Positions 8,382 to 17,074 of a stretch of 64,000 bases of DNA are shown here, piece after piece. The position numbers were made by a program, and so were the translations under genes. The stretch spans positions 124,001 to 188,000 of the forward strand of contig CAZNPV010000001.1 in NCBI GenBank assembly GCA_964575025.1, written 5' to 3'. Origin of the DNA: JABMQB01 sp964575025 (GTDB lineage Bacteria; Bacteroidota; Bacteroidia; Bacteroidales; Prolixibacteraceae). Numbering within the stretch: the first letter of the stretch is position 1; the number at the start of each line of letters is the position of its first letter. The notes below the pieces were generated by a model. That model ran no database searches, was not told the origin of the DNA, and was given only the letters and a program-made list of their open reading frames with translations.

Positions 8382-10112
8382 TCAGGAAGTTGAACGAAAT
8401 GTCATTTTGTGTTTTGCAATTTTTAGTATTACCGATGTAAGAACATAAAGGGAGAGAAGAAAGATTATGCTATTGATGATGACCAGCAGGAAGGTGTGTT
8501 GATCAACAAAGTTCAGATGATTTTCCACACTGGCCCAAAGGGTCATAATTCCCATAAACAAGGCTGGTATCCCAACAAACATCCAGTATTTATTGTTCTG
8601 ATCGATCAGGTAAGCGGTAACAACTCCAAGGGCAAGGGCTGCCAGTATCTGGTTCACTGCTCCAAAAAGAGGCCACAATGTAAGGGCACCACTGCCATCT
8701 GTCCCGGATGAATAGGCCAGTGCTGCGGCAGATACTACGACAAAAGCTGAAAGGAGATACCGGTTCCGGAGTGCAGGGGATGTTTTCTTGGGAAGTATTT
8801 CGCACAGGAAATAGCGTTGTAAGCGGACCGATGTATCCAGGCTGGTACCGGCAAATGAGGCTACAAAAACTCCCATGATCACCAAAGCTATGTTCCTTGG
8901 AATGCCCGTTGAGGCAATCATATTGGAGGAGCCGACAACGAAAGCACTCACCTTGGATCCCAGGCCTTCAGCAGCCTGCCAGGACGCATAATGCTCTTTC
9001 CAGGCTGCCATTCCCTGCATAACCTCGTTGTTTTTTGTGGTATAGGCCAATCCGATTCCTGCTACGGTAGCAATGATCACAAACATGGAGAGGGCACTTT
9101 CCATAAGCATCCCTCCGTACCCGATCGCCAGAGAATGTTTCTCATTGGAGATCTGTTTGGAGGAGGTCCCTGAGGAAACCAGTGAATGAAACCCCGAAAC
9201 AGCACCGCAAGCTACAATAATAAACAGGTAGGGAGAAAGGGGAGGGGCTCCCTGTGGTTTATGCACCACAGCAGGGGCCACTATATCAAATTCAGGAACC
9301 ATGAAAGCTGTTATTACAATCCCGACAAATAAAAGGACCATCGCGATGATCAGCTGATGGGAGTTGATAAAATCACGCGGCTGCAACAACGTTTGTACCG
9401 GAAGGACCGAGGCGATAAAAGCGTAAACAAGAAGGATAAAGGTCCAGCTTCCGGTGGGCTGGATACCTGCTATTACCGGCATGTTTACAGGCAGATAGGT
9501 CCCAATCACTACCGTGATGTACATAAGGACTACCCCAATGATACTCCAGGTGAGCATGCTTTTCCCCTGGGTGGTCACTTTATACCCTACCCAGAGGGCA
9601 ATGGGTATTTCAAGCCAGATAGGGATAACTGAGCCGGGAAACATATCAAAGATAATCGCGATAATCATTCCCAGGATCGCAATAAAAATCCAGAGCATTA
9701 TAAAAGCCACAAAAAAGACGGCAAAGCGGCTGTTTTTGTTAATGTATTTCCCTGAGTAATCGGCAATGGTTTTGCCCTCATTCCGGAGGGAAATCACCAA
9801 CGCTCCCAGGTCGTGCAAGCCTCCGATCAGGATGCTTCCGAAAAAGACCCACAGTACCGCAGGCAACCATCCCCATATTACTGCAATGGCGGGACCTACA
9901 ATGGGACCTGTGCCTGCAATGGAGGCAAAATGGTGCCCAAACAAAACCTCTTTTTTTGTGGGTTGATAATCTATTCCATCCTTTTGTAAAAAGGAGGGTA
10001 CTTCAGCCGTATCTCTTAACTTAAAAATCTTACGTGAGATGAATCTCCCGTAAAAACGGTACATGAACAGATATCCTGCCAGGGTAAGGATGATAAGAAG
10101 CAGCGGTTTCAT
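8382..10112 (-). CDS. cstA: Carbon starvation protein CstA family transporter
   Basis: This 576-residue polytopic membrane protein has the family hallmark region FGHHFASIAGTGPIVGP followed by GGLHDLGALVISLRNEGKT near residues 60-115, and a conserved SGTSSKQI segment in the middle. CstA relatives transport peptides or pyruvate during carbon limitation. E. coli CstA is about 700 residues; this shorter form matches the length common in Bacteroidota and Firmicutes. It starts 15 bp after the STAS antagonist gene and ends 24 bp before a tandem binding protein, so it sits inside the partner-switching operon. That position suggests that starvation transport and the sensing module are co-expressed. 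Substrate cannot be read from sequence. Confidence 0.92.
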   Translation of the reverse strand: MKPLLLIILTLAGYLFMYRFYGRFISRKIFKLRDTAEVPSFLQKDGIDYQPTKKEVLFGHHFASIAGTGPIVGPAIAVIWGWLPAVLWVFFGSILIGGLHDLGALVISLRNEGKTIADYSGKYINKNSRFAVFFVAFIMLWIFIAILGMIIAIIFDMFPGSVIPIWLEIPIALWVGYKVTTQGKSMLTWSIIGVVLMYITVVIGTYLPVNMPVIAGIQPTGSWTFILLVYAFIASVLPVQTLLQPRDFINSHQLIIAMVLLFVGIVITAFMVPEFDIVAPAVVHKPQGAPPLSPYLFIIVACGAVSGFHSLVSSGTSSKQISNEKHSLAIGYGGMLMESALSMFVIIATVAGIGLAYTTKNNEVMQGMAAWKEHYASWQAAEGLGSKVSAFVVGSSNMIASTGIPRNIALVIMGVFVASFAGTSLDTSVRLQRYFLCEILPKKTSPALRNRYLLSAFVVVSAAALAYSSGTDGSGALTLWPLFGAVNQILAALALGVVTAYLIDQNNKYWMFVGIPALFMGIMTLWASVENHLNFVDQHTFLLVIINSIIFLLSLYVLTSVILKIAKHKMTFRSTS

Positions 10113-10127
10113 AATGAGTTCGTATCG

Positions 10128-10460
10128 TTATCCGTTGTTTTTAGCTGTTTCCAGGTCGGGGTAGATGGAAAAAATGGAACTGAAGCCTGAAATGTCAAAT
10201 ATCTCTTTAATGGAAGGCTGCATGCCAAATAATTTAAATTTACCACCCGTACTCATCATTTTTTTCTGGACCGTGAGGAAAACACGCAGCCCGGAACTGC
10301 TTATGTAATTCAGTCCGCTGCAATCCAGATAGATCTGGTTTATGCTTTCTTTGAAAACTTCATTCACCACATTCTCAAATTCATTGTAATTGGTCGTGTC
10401 AATTCTTCCTTCTACAAAAAGCAAGATGCCGTCGTCCATTTTTTCTTTTGTAATTTTCAT
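10128..10460 (-). CDS. STAS-domain anti-sigma factor antagonist (RsbV/SpoIIAA-like)
   Basis: This 110-residue protein is a stand-alone STAS domain. The serine-containing loop ISSSGLR lies at 53-59 after the strand IYLDCSGLNY, the position phosphorylated by RsbW/SpoIIAB kinases. It is 59 bp downstream of an RsbW-like ATPase gene and two genes downstream of a SpoIIE-type phosphatase, so kinase, substrate and phosphatase of a partner switch are contiguous. In known systems the unphosphorylated antagonist sequesters the kinase and releases its sigma factor or other target. No cognate sigma-B-type factor is encoded nearby, so the output here is not known. Confidence 0.93.
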   Translation of the reverse strand: MKITKEKMDDGILLFVEGRIDTTNYNEFENVVNEVFKESINQIYLDCSGLNYISSSGLRVFLTVQKKMMSTGGKFKLFGMQPSIKEIFDISGFSSIFSIYPDLETAKNNG

Positions 10461-10519
10461 TTGAATCGTAATTAGTTGATTAATCTTCTTTTTTTATTTC
10501 AATTATAGATTGTTTTCTG

Positions 10520-10942
10520 TTACCATTTTTTTACCATGGAAAGTTGATTGGTATTGTCAATCCTTTGGTAGGATACCTGGTCCATCATTTGTTTGATGAG
10601 GAAAATCCCCAATCCGCCGATGGGCCGGTCTTCGGCCGACAAATTGATATCCGGGTCTTCCTGCTGCGTCGGATCATACGGTTTTCCGCTATCCGTCAGT
10701 ATAATTTCCAGCTTATTTTCTTCCGTTTCAAATTCGATGGTGATTTCATTTTCTGTATTTTTATCAAAGGCATAAAAAATGATGTTTGTAAGTGCTTCTT
10801 CGAGGACAAGATTGATGGATGGTTTCAGGTGGGCCGGAAACTTCCATTCTTCTTCCAGTTCATCCAGAAAGGCAACAACCCGGTTTAACTCCCTGATATC
10901 ATTCCGGATTTTCAGTTGTTTGTGTTTTTGCATCTTTTCCAA
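10520..10942 (-). CDS. RsbW-like anti-sigma kinase (HATPase_c)
   Basis: This 140-residue GHKL ATPase has the N-box LEEALTNII (47-55), a DSGKPYDP motif (84-91) and the G-box IGGLGIFLIK (108-117). These are the hallmarks of the RsbW/SpoIIAB serine kinases that phosphorylate STAS antagonists and hold sigma factors inactive. Its start lies inside the end of the SpoIIE-phosphatase gene: the overlap is 44 bp if the first Met is used, or 35 bp with Met4. The overlap implies translational coupling of kinase and phosphatase. The STAS substrate gene follows after 59 bp. The enzyme is expected in the cytosol; its final target is not visible here. Confidence 0.92.
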   Translation of the reverse strand: MEKMQKHKQLKIRNDIRELNRVVAFLDELEEEWKFPAHLKPSINLVLEEALTNIIFYAFDKNTENEITIEFETEENKLEIILTDSGKPYDPTQQEDPDINLSAEDRPIGGLGIFLIKQMMDQVSYQRIDNTNQLSMVKKW

Positions 10943-12854
10943 AATAGGTTATACTCATCATCGTTAAATCGTCAGATTGTGCATATCCGTTGACATGTCG
11001 GGCAACCGCTTGTATGGTGTTTCTGATCATCTGTTCCGGTGAAGCACCGGGGTATTGCCTGATTGTTTCAAGCAACTGATCATCCCCAAAAAGCTTGCTG
11101 TCTTTGTCTTCGGCTTCTGTAAGGCCATCGGTATATAAAAATATCTGGTCGTTCGGCTGCATTTGAATGGTTTCTTCCTCATAATCATAGGTTTCAAACA
11201 GGCCTACCGGGATTGCCCTGGTAATATTAAAATAGTTTACTTCTTTTCCGTTTCTGATCATGATGGGTGGGTTGTGTCCCGCATTGCAGTATTTCAGTTC
11301 TCCTTTTCTGATGTCCAGGATTCCGACAAAGAAAGTTACGAACATATTTGATTCGTTGTTAAAAGCAAGGGTTTTATTGATCGATCGTACAATTTCAGCG
11401 GTATTTTTATTTTTATCGGCCACCGAACGCAGCAGGGTTCGTGTAACCGCCATAAACAGGGATGCCGGGATTCCTTTTCCCGAGACGTCTCCAATGGCAA
11501 AACAGAGGCGGGTTTCATCCACCAGGAAGAAATCATAAAGATCACCTCCCACCTCTTTGGCCGATTCGAGGGAAGCAAAAAGGTCAATTTCCGGTAAATC
11601 AGGAAAGGGAGGGAAGATATGGGGGATCATGCCCATTTGAATTTCCCGGGCAATGCGGAGTTCGCTTTCGATTTTTTCTTTGGCCGAAGTGGTTTCCTTC
11701 AGGTTAACCATATAATTATCCAGCTCTTTCTGCATAAATTCGAAGGAGTCGTGTAATTCCTTCATCTCATTGCTTGTTGTTATCTGAGGCAATTCGGCAT
11801 TAAAATTTCCTTCAGCGATGATCCTTGCCGATTTAGAAAATTTTGTCAGGGGGCTTATTAAGCGGTTGATGATCCGGACGGTGAAGAAAACAAGCAGAGC
11901 CAGTCCGGCCAGGGATACAAGCAGGACAATCAGGTTTAAACGGTGCAGGCCGGTGAACATTTCACGATGGGGGTAAACCACCCCCAGGGACCATTTTGTG
12001 GAGGGCAACTGGGTATGATAAATCCAGACAAATCCTTTATCCGGGAGTGTGATCGAAGTTAAAATGCTTTCTCCCTTGATCATGCTGCGGCCTATGATCC
12101 TCATTTCGGGCAGCTCCAGCTCTTTGGCTCTCGTGAAGATGGTTTCGTTCATGATATGATTGCGGTTGGGGTGGGTTACATATACTCCGTGCCGTGAGAG
12201 CAGAAAGGCATAACCGGTTTCAAAAATTTTTACCGAGTTGACAATGTCGGTCAGCCATTCGAGGGATATATCGATGGTGATAATTCCGCCAAAAACACGG
12301 TTCCCGGATTTATATACATAGAAAGGCACTGAGTAGGTGGAAAGGAGTGTGCCTTCACCGCTTTCTTCAAAATACGGTTCTGACCAGTACGGTTGCTGAA
12401 GTATCGACGGGATCTGGTACCAGTCTGCAATAAAATAATTGTAATTGGGAGACCATAAATTGGTTGTTTCTATGGTATTGCCATTTCTGAACGCATGGGG
12501 AGCATAGGCCGGGGTCCCTTCCTTAAACACATTGGGTTCAAATGCCATGGTAGTCCCATGAATCGTCGGATTGTGTTTTACCAGTTTTATAAGGAATGAG
12601 AGGATGGAATCTTCAGGAATGGATCCGGTCTCCATCATCCATGAAAGGTTCTCAGGAATCATCTCTGACGGTTTGATAACCTCTTCAATGCTGTTGATTG
12701 TATTATCGGCAAGAAAAATGGCATTCTCCCGCGTCTTTTCTTCAATGGTAGTGCGGGAATAATAGTAATAAATCGATATAACAACGATTCCAAGTGCTAA
12801 ATAAAAAAGCAGAATGCGTGAAATGATTTTAAAGGATAAGCTGGTTCTGTTCAT
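10899..12854 (-). CDS. Cache-HAMP-SpoIIE (PP2C) membrane phosphatase
   Basis: This 651-residue sensor phosphatase has a first transmembrane helix (about 10-33), a periplasmic double-Cache region (40-300, with WSEPYFEE near 160), a second helix (306-327), a HAMP domain (about 328-385), a short coiled coil and a SpoIIE/PP2C domain (425-645). Metal-binding and catalytic motifs are intact: GGDLYDF (436-442), GDVSGKG (455-461) and YTDGLTEA (574-581). It should dephosphorylate the STAS proteins in response to a periplasmic ligand. The gene begins 6 bp after an orphan NMT1-type binding protein and overlaps the RsbW-like kinase gene. The arrangement suggests ligand input through the Cache domain, possibly helped by the upstream binding protein. 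Confidence 0.94.
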   Translation of the reverse strand: MNRTSLSFKIISRILLFYLALGIVVISIYYYYSRTTIEEKTRENAIFLADNTINSIEEVIKPSEMIPENLSWMMETGSIPEDSILSFLIKLVKHNPTIHGTTMAFEPNVFKEGTPAYAPHAFRNGNTIETTNLWSPNYNYFIADWYQIPSILQQPYWSEPYFEESGEGTLLSTYSVPFYVYKSGNRVFGGIITIDISLEWLTDIVNSVKIFETGYAFLLSRHGVYVTHPNRNHIMNETIFTRAKELELPEMRIIGRSMIKGESILTSITLPDKGFVWIYHTQLPSTKWSLGVVYPHREMFTGLHRLNLIVLLVSLAGLALLVFFTVRIINRLISPLTKFSKSARIIAEGNFNAELPQITTSNEMKELHDSFEFMQKELDNYMVNLKETTSAKEKIESELRIAREIQMGMIPHIFPPFPDLPEIDLFASLESAKEVGGDLYDFFLVDETRLCFAIGDVSGKGIPASLFMAVTRTLLRSVADKNKNTAEIVRSINKTLAFNNESNMFVTFFVGILDIRKGELKYCNAGHNPPIMIRNGKEVNYFNITRAIPVGLFETYDYEEETIQMQPNDQIFLYTDGLTEAEDKDSKLFGDDQLLETIRQYPGASPEQMIRNTIQAVARHVNGYAQSDDLTMMSITYFGKDAKTQTTENPE

Positions 12855-12860
12855 GCGTTA

Positions 12861-13850
12861 TTAATCGGCCAAAGGTTTATAAAAATTTTTCAGTTTGACG
12901 TCCTGTTTTTTTTGTGTGGAACTCAGGTTTGCCTGAATGACACTCCAGGCACGGTAAAAATCCTGTTCGAGCAAATGCCCTTTTTTAACATTCTTATCCC
13001 CGGGAGACATCAGTTCCAGTATTTTGTCAAGCATCCATCGCTGGTGCGCTTTGTTGTTTGGTAAATGGGCTTTATTCATCTCTGTAACGACCAGGTCAAT
13101 TGCATACTCTTTATGTTGGGAAGCATATTCCCACCCCTTCAGGGAGGCATTGACAAATTTTCTTAAATCTTCTTTTCTCTCTGTATAGGTACTCTCCAGG
13201 CAATAAAGTCCGTCTTCCGGAATATCAAATCCATACTCGGCAAAGAAGAATGCATTTAATTCATCCTCGTTAATGCCGCTGTTTATAACCTGGTCATACT
13301 CGTTGTAATACATTACGGTAAGGGCGTCCACACCATCCACGAGGAAAAGATTAATGGTACTTAAGATCCGCACCAATTCAATTTCATAATTGTTTTCACG
13401 CATAAAAGCAACCGGTATATCATCAAATCCGCTGCTCCAGATAGCCAGTTTTTTATTGTGGAAATCGCTGATTTTATGGATTTCGCTTTCCTTTTTCGTA
13501 ACCATCATCAAAGCTGAATGCTGTGAAAATTGTGCAAAATTAACCAGAGGGGTTCCCTGGGCCCGTTGTTTGATGGCATCCAGAAGAAAGGAGGAAACCA
13601 CATCTGCCCGGCCATTTTTCAGGTAATCAAAGGAGGAGATATCGGCAGGAATGTGGTGAATGTACACATCCAGTCCGGCTTCTTCATAAAATCCCTGGTC
13701 CAGTGCTACATAATATCCGGCAAACTGAGCCTGTGGTATCCAGTGCGGAGTAAAAGTCAGTTTGTTCCCCTGTGCGTGAACCAGGCCTGAACCCTGCAAT
13801 AAAAACAGGCCGGCTAAAAAAAGTATTTTTGTTAATGGGAGATTTCTCAT
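12861..13850 (-). CDS. NMT1/THI5-like periplasmic solute-binding protein (orphan)
   Basis: The preferred start is the ATG at 13850, giving 329 residues that begin MRNLPLTKILFLAGLFLLQG with a cleavable signal ending near VHAQG. The longer reading from 13901 adds a basic leader and overlaps the ABCG-like gene. The mature protein has the fold of NMT1/ThiY binding proteins, with WIPQAQFAGYYVALDQGFY near the start. Such proteins usually serve NitT/TauT-type transporters, but no matching permease or ATPase lies nearby. Instead the gene ends 6 bp upstream of the Cache-SpoIIE phosphatase. NMT1 domains are known as sensor modules in some signalling proteins, so a receptor role is a reasonable inference. 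Ligand unknown; a thiamine precursor is only one option. Confidence 0.87.
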   Translation of the reverse strand: MRNLPLTKILFLAGLFLLQGSGLVHAQGNKLTFTPHWIPQAQFAGYYVALDQGFYEEAGLDVYIHHIPADISSFDYLKNGRADVVSSFLLDAIKQRAQGTPLVNFAQFSQHSALMMVTKKESEIHKISDFHNKKLAIWSSGFDDIPVAFMRENNYEIELVRILSTINLFLVDGVDALTVMYYNEYDQVINSGINEDELNAFFFAEYGFDIPEDGLYCLESTYTERKEDLRKFVNASLKGWEYASQHKEYAIDLVVTEMNKAHLPNNKAHQRWMLDKILELMSPGDKNVKKGHLLEQDFYRAWSVIQANLSSTQKKQDVKLKNFYKPLAD

Positions 13851-13872
13851 ACTTAAAAATTGTCTGTTGTTT

Positions 13873-16800
13873 TTACCCTGCTTCCTCTTTAAGCGGTTCA
13901 TCTTTTTTATGGTGTTTTCTTTCTGTTTTTTTTAAACCAGGAGTGATTTTTCCTGCGACCGAAAGAATCTTTCGTATCCAATCGAAATATAAGGAAAAAA
14001 ACAGCAGGAAACTCATCAGCCATATAATTCCTGTATTGAAATAAAGGGTTGAAATATTCCATCCGGAGAGATTTTTTCCCGACGCAAGGAAATGTGCCCG
14101 TCCATTGGGAAAATCCGGTTTTTTATAGACCGGAGCTACTTTTTGCATAATTCCGTTGGCTGTCTCCCTGTAATATTCTTTTGACCCGGTGTTTAACATC
14201 AAATTTTCCAATGCTTTGTTGTGGTATTTCATTTTTTTGTTATACAGAAAATCTTCTCCGTGTGACCGATTTAAGGCCCTGATCTGTTGGTCTTTTTCCT
14301 GTCTGAGCTGATCGGCCTTTTGGCTGTAGAGATCCTGTAACCGGCTCAGGAAATTCTTTGCTGAATCAGCAATCGAAGGGGTAAAATCCTGATAGACCAG
14401 TTTTTCGGTGGCAGGAAACGGGGATGCTGGATTTTCCCGGTTTAATTCTTGTATTTCATTTCTGATGATATTCAGTTTATGGCTGATTTCCGGTTCCGGT
14501 TTATGCAGTTTTTTCAGTCCGCTGGCCTGATCCAGACGGCCTGTCAGTTCCGTTATGAGTATATCGGATCGAAACCTGGCCCGGGTGAGTTCTTTTTCCA
14601 TTTCGAAGAAGGGAGCCATATAGGCATTGTTGGCAAACTGTTCCACGGCCAGGGCTTCGAAAGCCCAACGCGAGGCCATGAATTCACCCACCACAGGAAC
14701 CGCATCTTTATCGGCTGTCTTGTCCTGGAGATCGTCAAATTTTACAATGACACCACACAGCAGGATTTGAGGAATAAGCAACAGAGGAATCAGTATATAA
14801 ATGGTTACTACCGAATCGAAAGCGGAAGAAATATTCAATCCCACCATATTGGAAAAAACAGCCACAGAGAAAAGCACGAGCCAATAGGGCAGATTCATTC
14901 CGTGAATTCCGATAACCAGGTTGCCTACCAACACAAAACAAAGGGTCTGGAATGCGGATAGCAATACCAGGAAAATAATCTTTGAGGACAGGTAACTAAA
15001 GCGGCTCAGATTGAGAAACGATTCGCGTTGCAGGATCTTCCGGTCTTTGATAATTTCTTCGGCACTGACACTCATTCCCATAAACAACACCACCACAATA
15101 GCCATAAACAGGTAGGAGATCAGGTTTTTATTTTCGAAGAAGATGTACTGGCCCTGTTCAGAGAAGCGGGTAAAATAGCCGACAAGAAGTGCCAGCAGCG
15201 GAGCCTCAATGAGGTTGATCAGAAGGTACTGCTTGTCTGTAATTTTTATGTGGGCATTGCGTTTCAGGAAGATCAGGAATTGTTTCCATTTATTTGGTTT
15301 TTTAAACTCAGACCGGGGATTTTCCATTTTATCATCCGGTTCTTCCAGGTTTTTGGGCTCAACGATTTTTTTGTATCGCTGGTACCATTCCTCAGGCGAA
15401 AAACGCCGTTCGGGCATAAAATTTCCTGACTCATCAATTTTTTTTGTTTCAACGATCTCAAGCACCTGTTCCGGGTTTACATTGCCACAATGCAGGCATT
15501 CGCATTCTTCCGCGTTTACATGGTCAATGGCGTTCTTGAAGTAGATGATTCCATCCAGGGGATTTCCGGTATATATAGGTCTTCCTCCTTTATCGAGGAT
15601 CCAGAGTTTATCAAAAAGTTTAAAGATTGCGGAGGAAGGCTGATGGATATTCACCATGATGATCTTCCCTTTGCGGGCCTGTTCTTTCAACAGCAGCATT
15701 ACCTTTTCCGAATCCATGGAAGACAATCCGGAGGTTGGCTCATCCACGTATAAAATAGAGGGTTCCCGGATCAGTTCCAGGGCGACATTCAGGCGTTTAC
15801 GCTGGCCTCCGCTAATGGTTTTTTTCAGGGGGCTGCCTACCTGCAGGTCTTTGAATTCATAGAGTTCGAGTTCCTGGAGAACCTGAGTTACTTTCGCATT
15901 GATCTGTTCTTTGCTCAGGTCGTCAAAACACAAACAGGCGTTGTAATACAGATTGTTCCATACGGTCAGGTCTTCAAACAGGAGGTCATCCTGAGGGACA
16001 AATCCGATGAGACCTTCGATATCTTTTTTGTGAATATGTAGTTCCAGGTTATTGATATAAATATGGCCTTTGTCTACCGGGAGCGTACCGTTCAGGATAT
16101 TTAACAGGGTTGATTTACCTACCCCGCTTCCGCCCATAATAGCCACAAGCTGTCCGGAGGGTTCTGCAAAGGAGAAGGCATGCAGGCCGTTGTCGCTGTT
16201 CCTGAATTTGAATTCGACGTTTTCACCCCGCAGCATAAAGGGAGCCGACTGGGTCTGATCAAAAAAGGCTGCCCGCAGTTCCGAGAAGTAAACCGGTGCG
16301 ATGCGCGGACCCCGGAGGATGCTCCCTTCTTTAAAGGCATAAAAACGGTTTGGCAGAATCGGGTTTCCTTCAAGCGAGATATTCTCTTTCCCCTGAAAAT
16401 TGAATATATAGTTCCCTGTTTGCTGTAAATACAGAAACAGAAGTTGCCCATCGAAATTTTTTAGTTGAATGTGCCGGATTTTATTATTGGCACATGTTTC
16501 GTTTGCATCAGCCACAAGAAAATCCGGGAAACTGAGGGGTTCCGGAGAAGTGGAGAGGATGAACTCTTTGTATTTTCTGAGATCTGCATCCGGTATGGAA
16601 AATTCAGTGGCTATGATCCGGAACAGGTCCTCAGCCTTTTCTGTTTCACCGGTACGTGAGAGTTCGAGAAAACGCAAAAATACCATGATCTGTTCCTGGC
16701 GGGGAAGACGGCTTTTGATGCGGTTGGTGATCTTTTCTGCCTGCTGGTTCATGTCAACAGGCAATACCGGTTCTCCATCTATACCGTATAAATCGAGCAG

Positions 16801-16959
16801 TTCATCAAATAAACGAAGATATTCTTTGGTGGTGCTTAACCCAAGGTGCAGTTTCAGGTAGGAGGAGAAAATAGCCTGTGCATTATCCCGGCCCGATTTG
16901 CTTCGGACCGAAAAAATGGCAAAAAGATTAATCAATGCATTTAACGTAATTTCATTCAT
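13873..16959 (-). CDS. ABCG-like ATP-binding/permease fusion with N-terminal helical and beta domains
   Basis: This 1028-residue protein starts with a helical region (1-140, possibly TerB-like), then a beta-rich segment (about 160-240, perhaps FHA-like). The ABC ATPase follows (about 245-470) with Walker A GGSGVGKST (276-284), signature ISGGQRKR near 382 and Walker B ILYVDEP near 402. A short Cys cluster CECLHC sits near 485. Membrane helices occupy about 580-745, then a 220-residue soluble region rich in charged helices, then a final helix near 975-1000 and a basic tail. The order ATPase-then-permease is that of ABCG/White exporters. It ends 22 bp before the NMT1 protein. Substrate unknown; export of a lipid or signal is possible but unproved. 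Confidence 0.88.
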   Translation of the reverse strand: MNEITLNALINLFAIFSVRSKSGRDNAQAIFSSYLKLHLGLSTTKEYLRLFDELLDLYGIDGEPVLPVDMNQQAEKITNRIKSRLPRQEQIMVFLRFLELSRTGETEKAEDLFRIIATEFSIPDADLRKYKEFILSTSPEPLSFPDFLVADANETCANNKIRHIQLKNFDGQLLFLYLQQTGNYIFNFQGKENISLEGNPILPNRFYAFKEGSILRGPRIAPVYFSELRAAFFDQTQSAPFMLRGENVEFKFRNSDNGLHAFSFAEPSGQLVAIMGGSGVGKSTLLNILNGTLPVDKGHIYINNLELHIHKKDIEGLIGFVPQDDLLFEDLTVWNNLYYNACLCFDDLSKEQINAKVTQVLQELELYEFKDLQVGSPLKKTISGGQRKRLNVALELIREPSILYVDEPTSGLSSMDSEKVMLLLKEQARKGKIIMVNIHQPSSAIFKLFDKLWILDKGGRPIYTGNPLDGIIYFKNAIDHVNAEECECLHCGNVNPEQVLEIVETKKIDESGNFMPERRFSPEEWYQRYKKIVEPKNLEEPDDKMENPRSEFKKPNKWKQFLIFLKRNAHIKITDKQYLLINLIEAPLLALLVGYFTRFSEQGQYIFFENKNLISYLFMAIVVVLFMGMSVSAEEIIKDRKILQRESFLNLSRFSYLSSKIIFLVLLSAFQTLCFVLVGNLVIGIHGMNLPYWLVLFSVAVFSNMVGLNISSAFDSVVTIYILIPLLLIPQILLCGVIVKFDDLQDKTADKDAVPVVGEFMASRWAFEALAVEQFANNAYMAPFFEMEKELTRARFRSDILITELTGRLDQASGLKKLHKPEPEISHKLNIIRNEIQELNRENPASPFPATEKLVYQDFTPSIADSAKNFLSRLQDLYSQKADQLRQEKDQQIRALNRSHGEDFLYNKKMKYHNKALENLMLNTGSKEYYRETANGIMQKVAPVYKKPDFPNGRAHFLASGKNLSGWNISTLYFNTGIIWLMSFLLFFSLYFDWIRKILSVAGKITPGLKKTERKHHKKDEPLKEEAG

Positions 16960-17074
16960 TGACAGGGCCTGTTTTTATCCAATGAACCCTTGAAAGTTTC
17001 TTCCGGTTTCGGCGTCTGAATGAGGGAAAGAAAACAGGGCTTGCCGGGAGCGGTAACCCCTGAAAAACGAACGG

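Noticed and set aside
13851..13901. Long start of the NMT1 protein
   Set aside because: It places a basic stretch before the signal peptide and overlaps the ABCG-like gene; the ATG at 13850 gives a normal signal.
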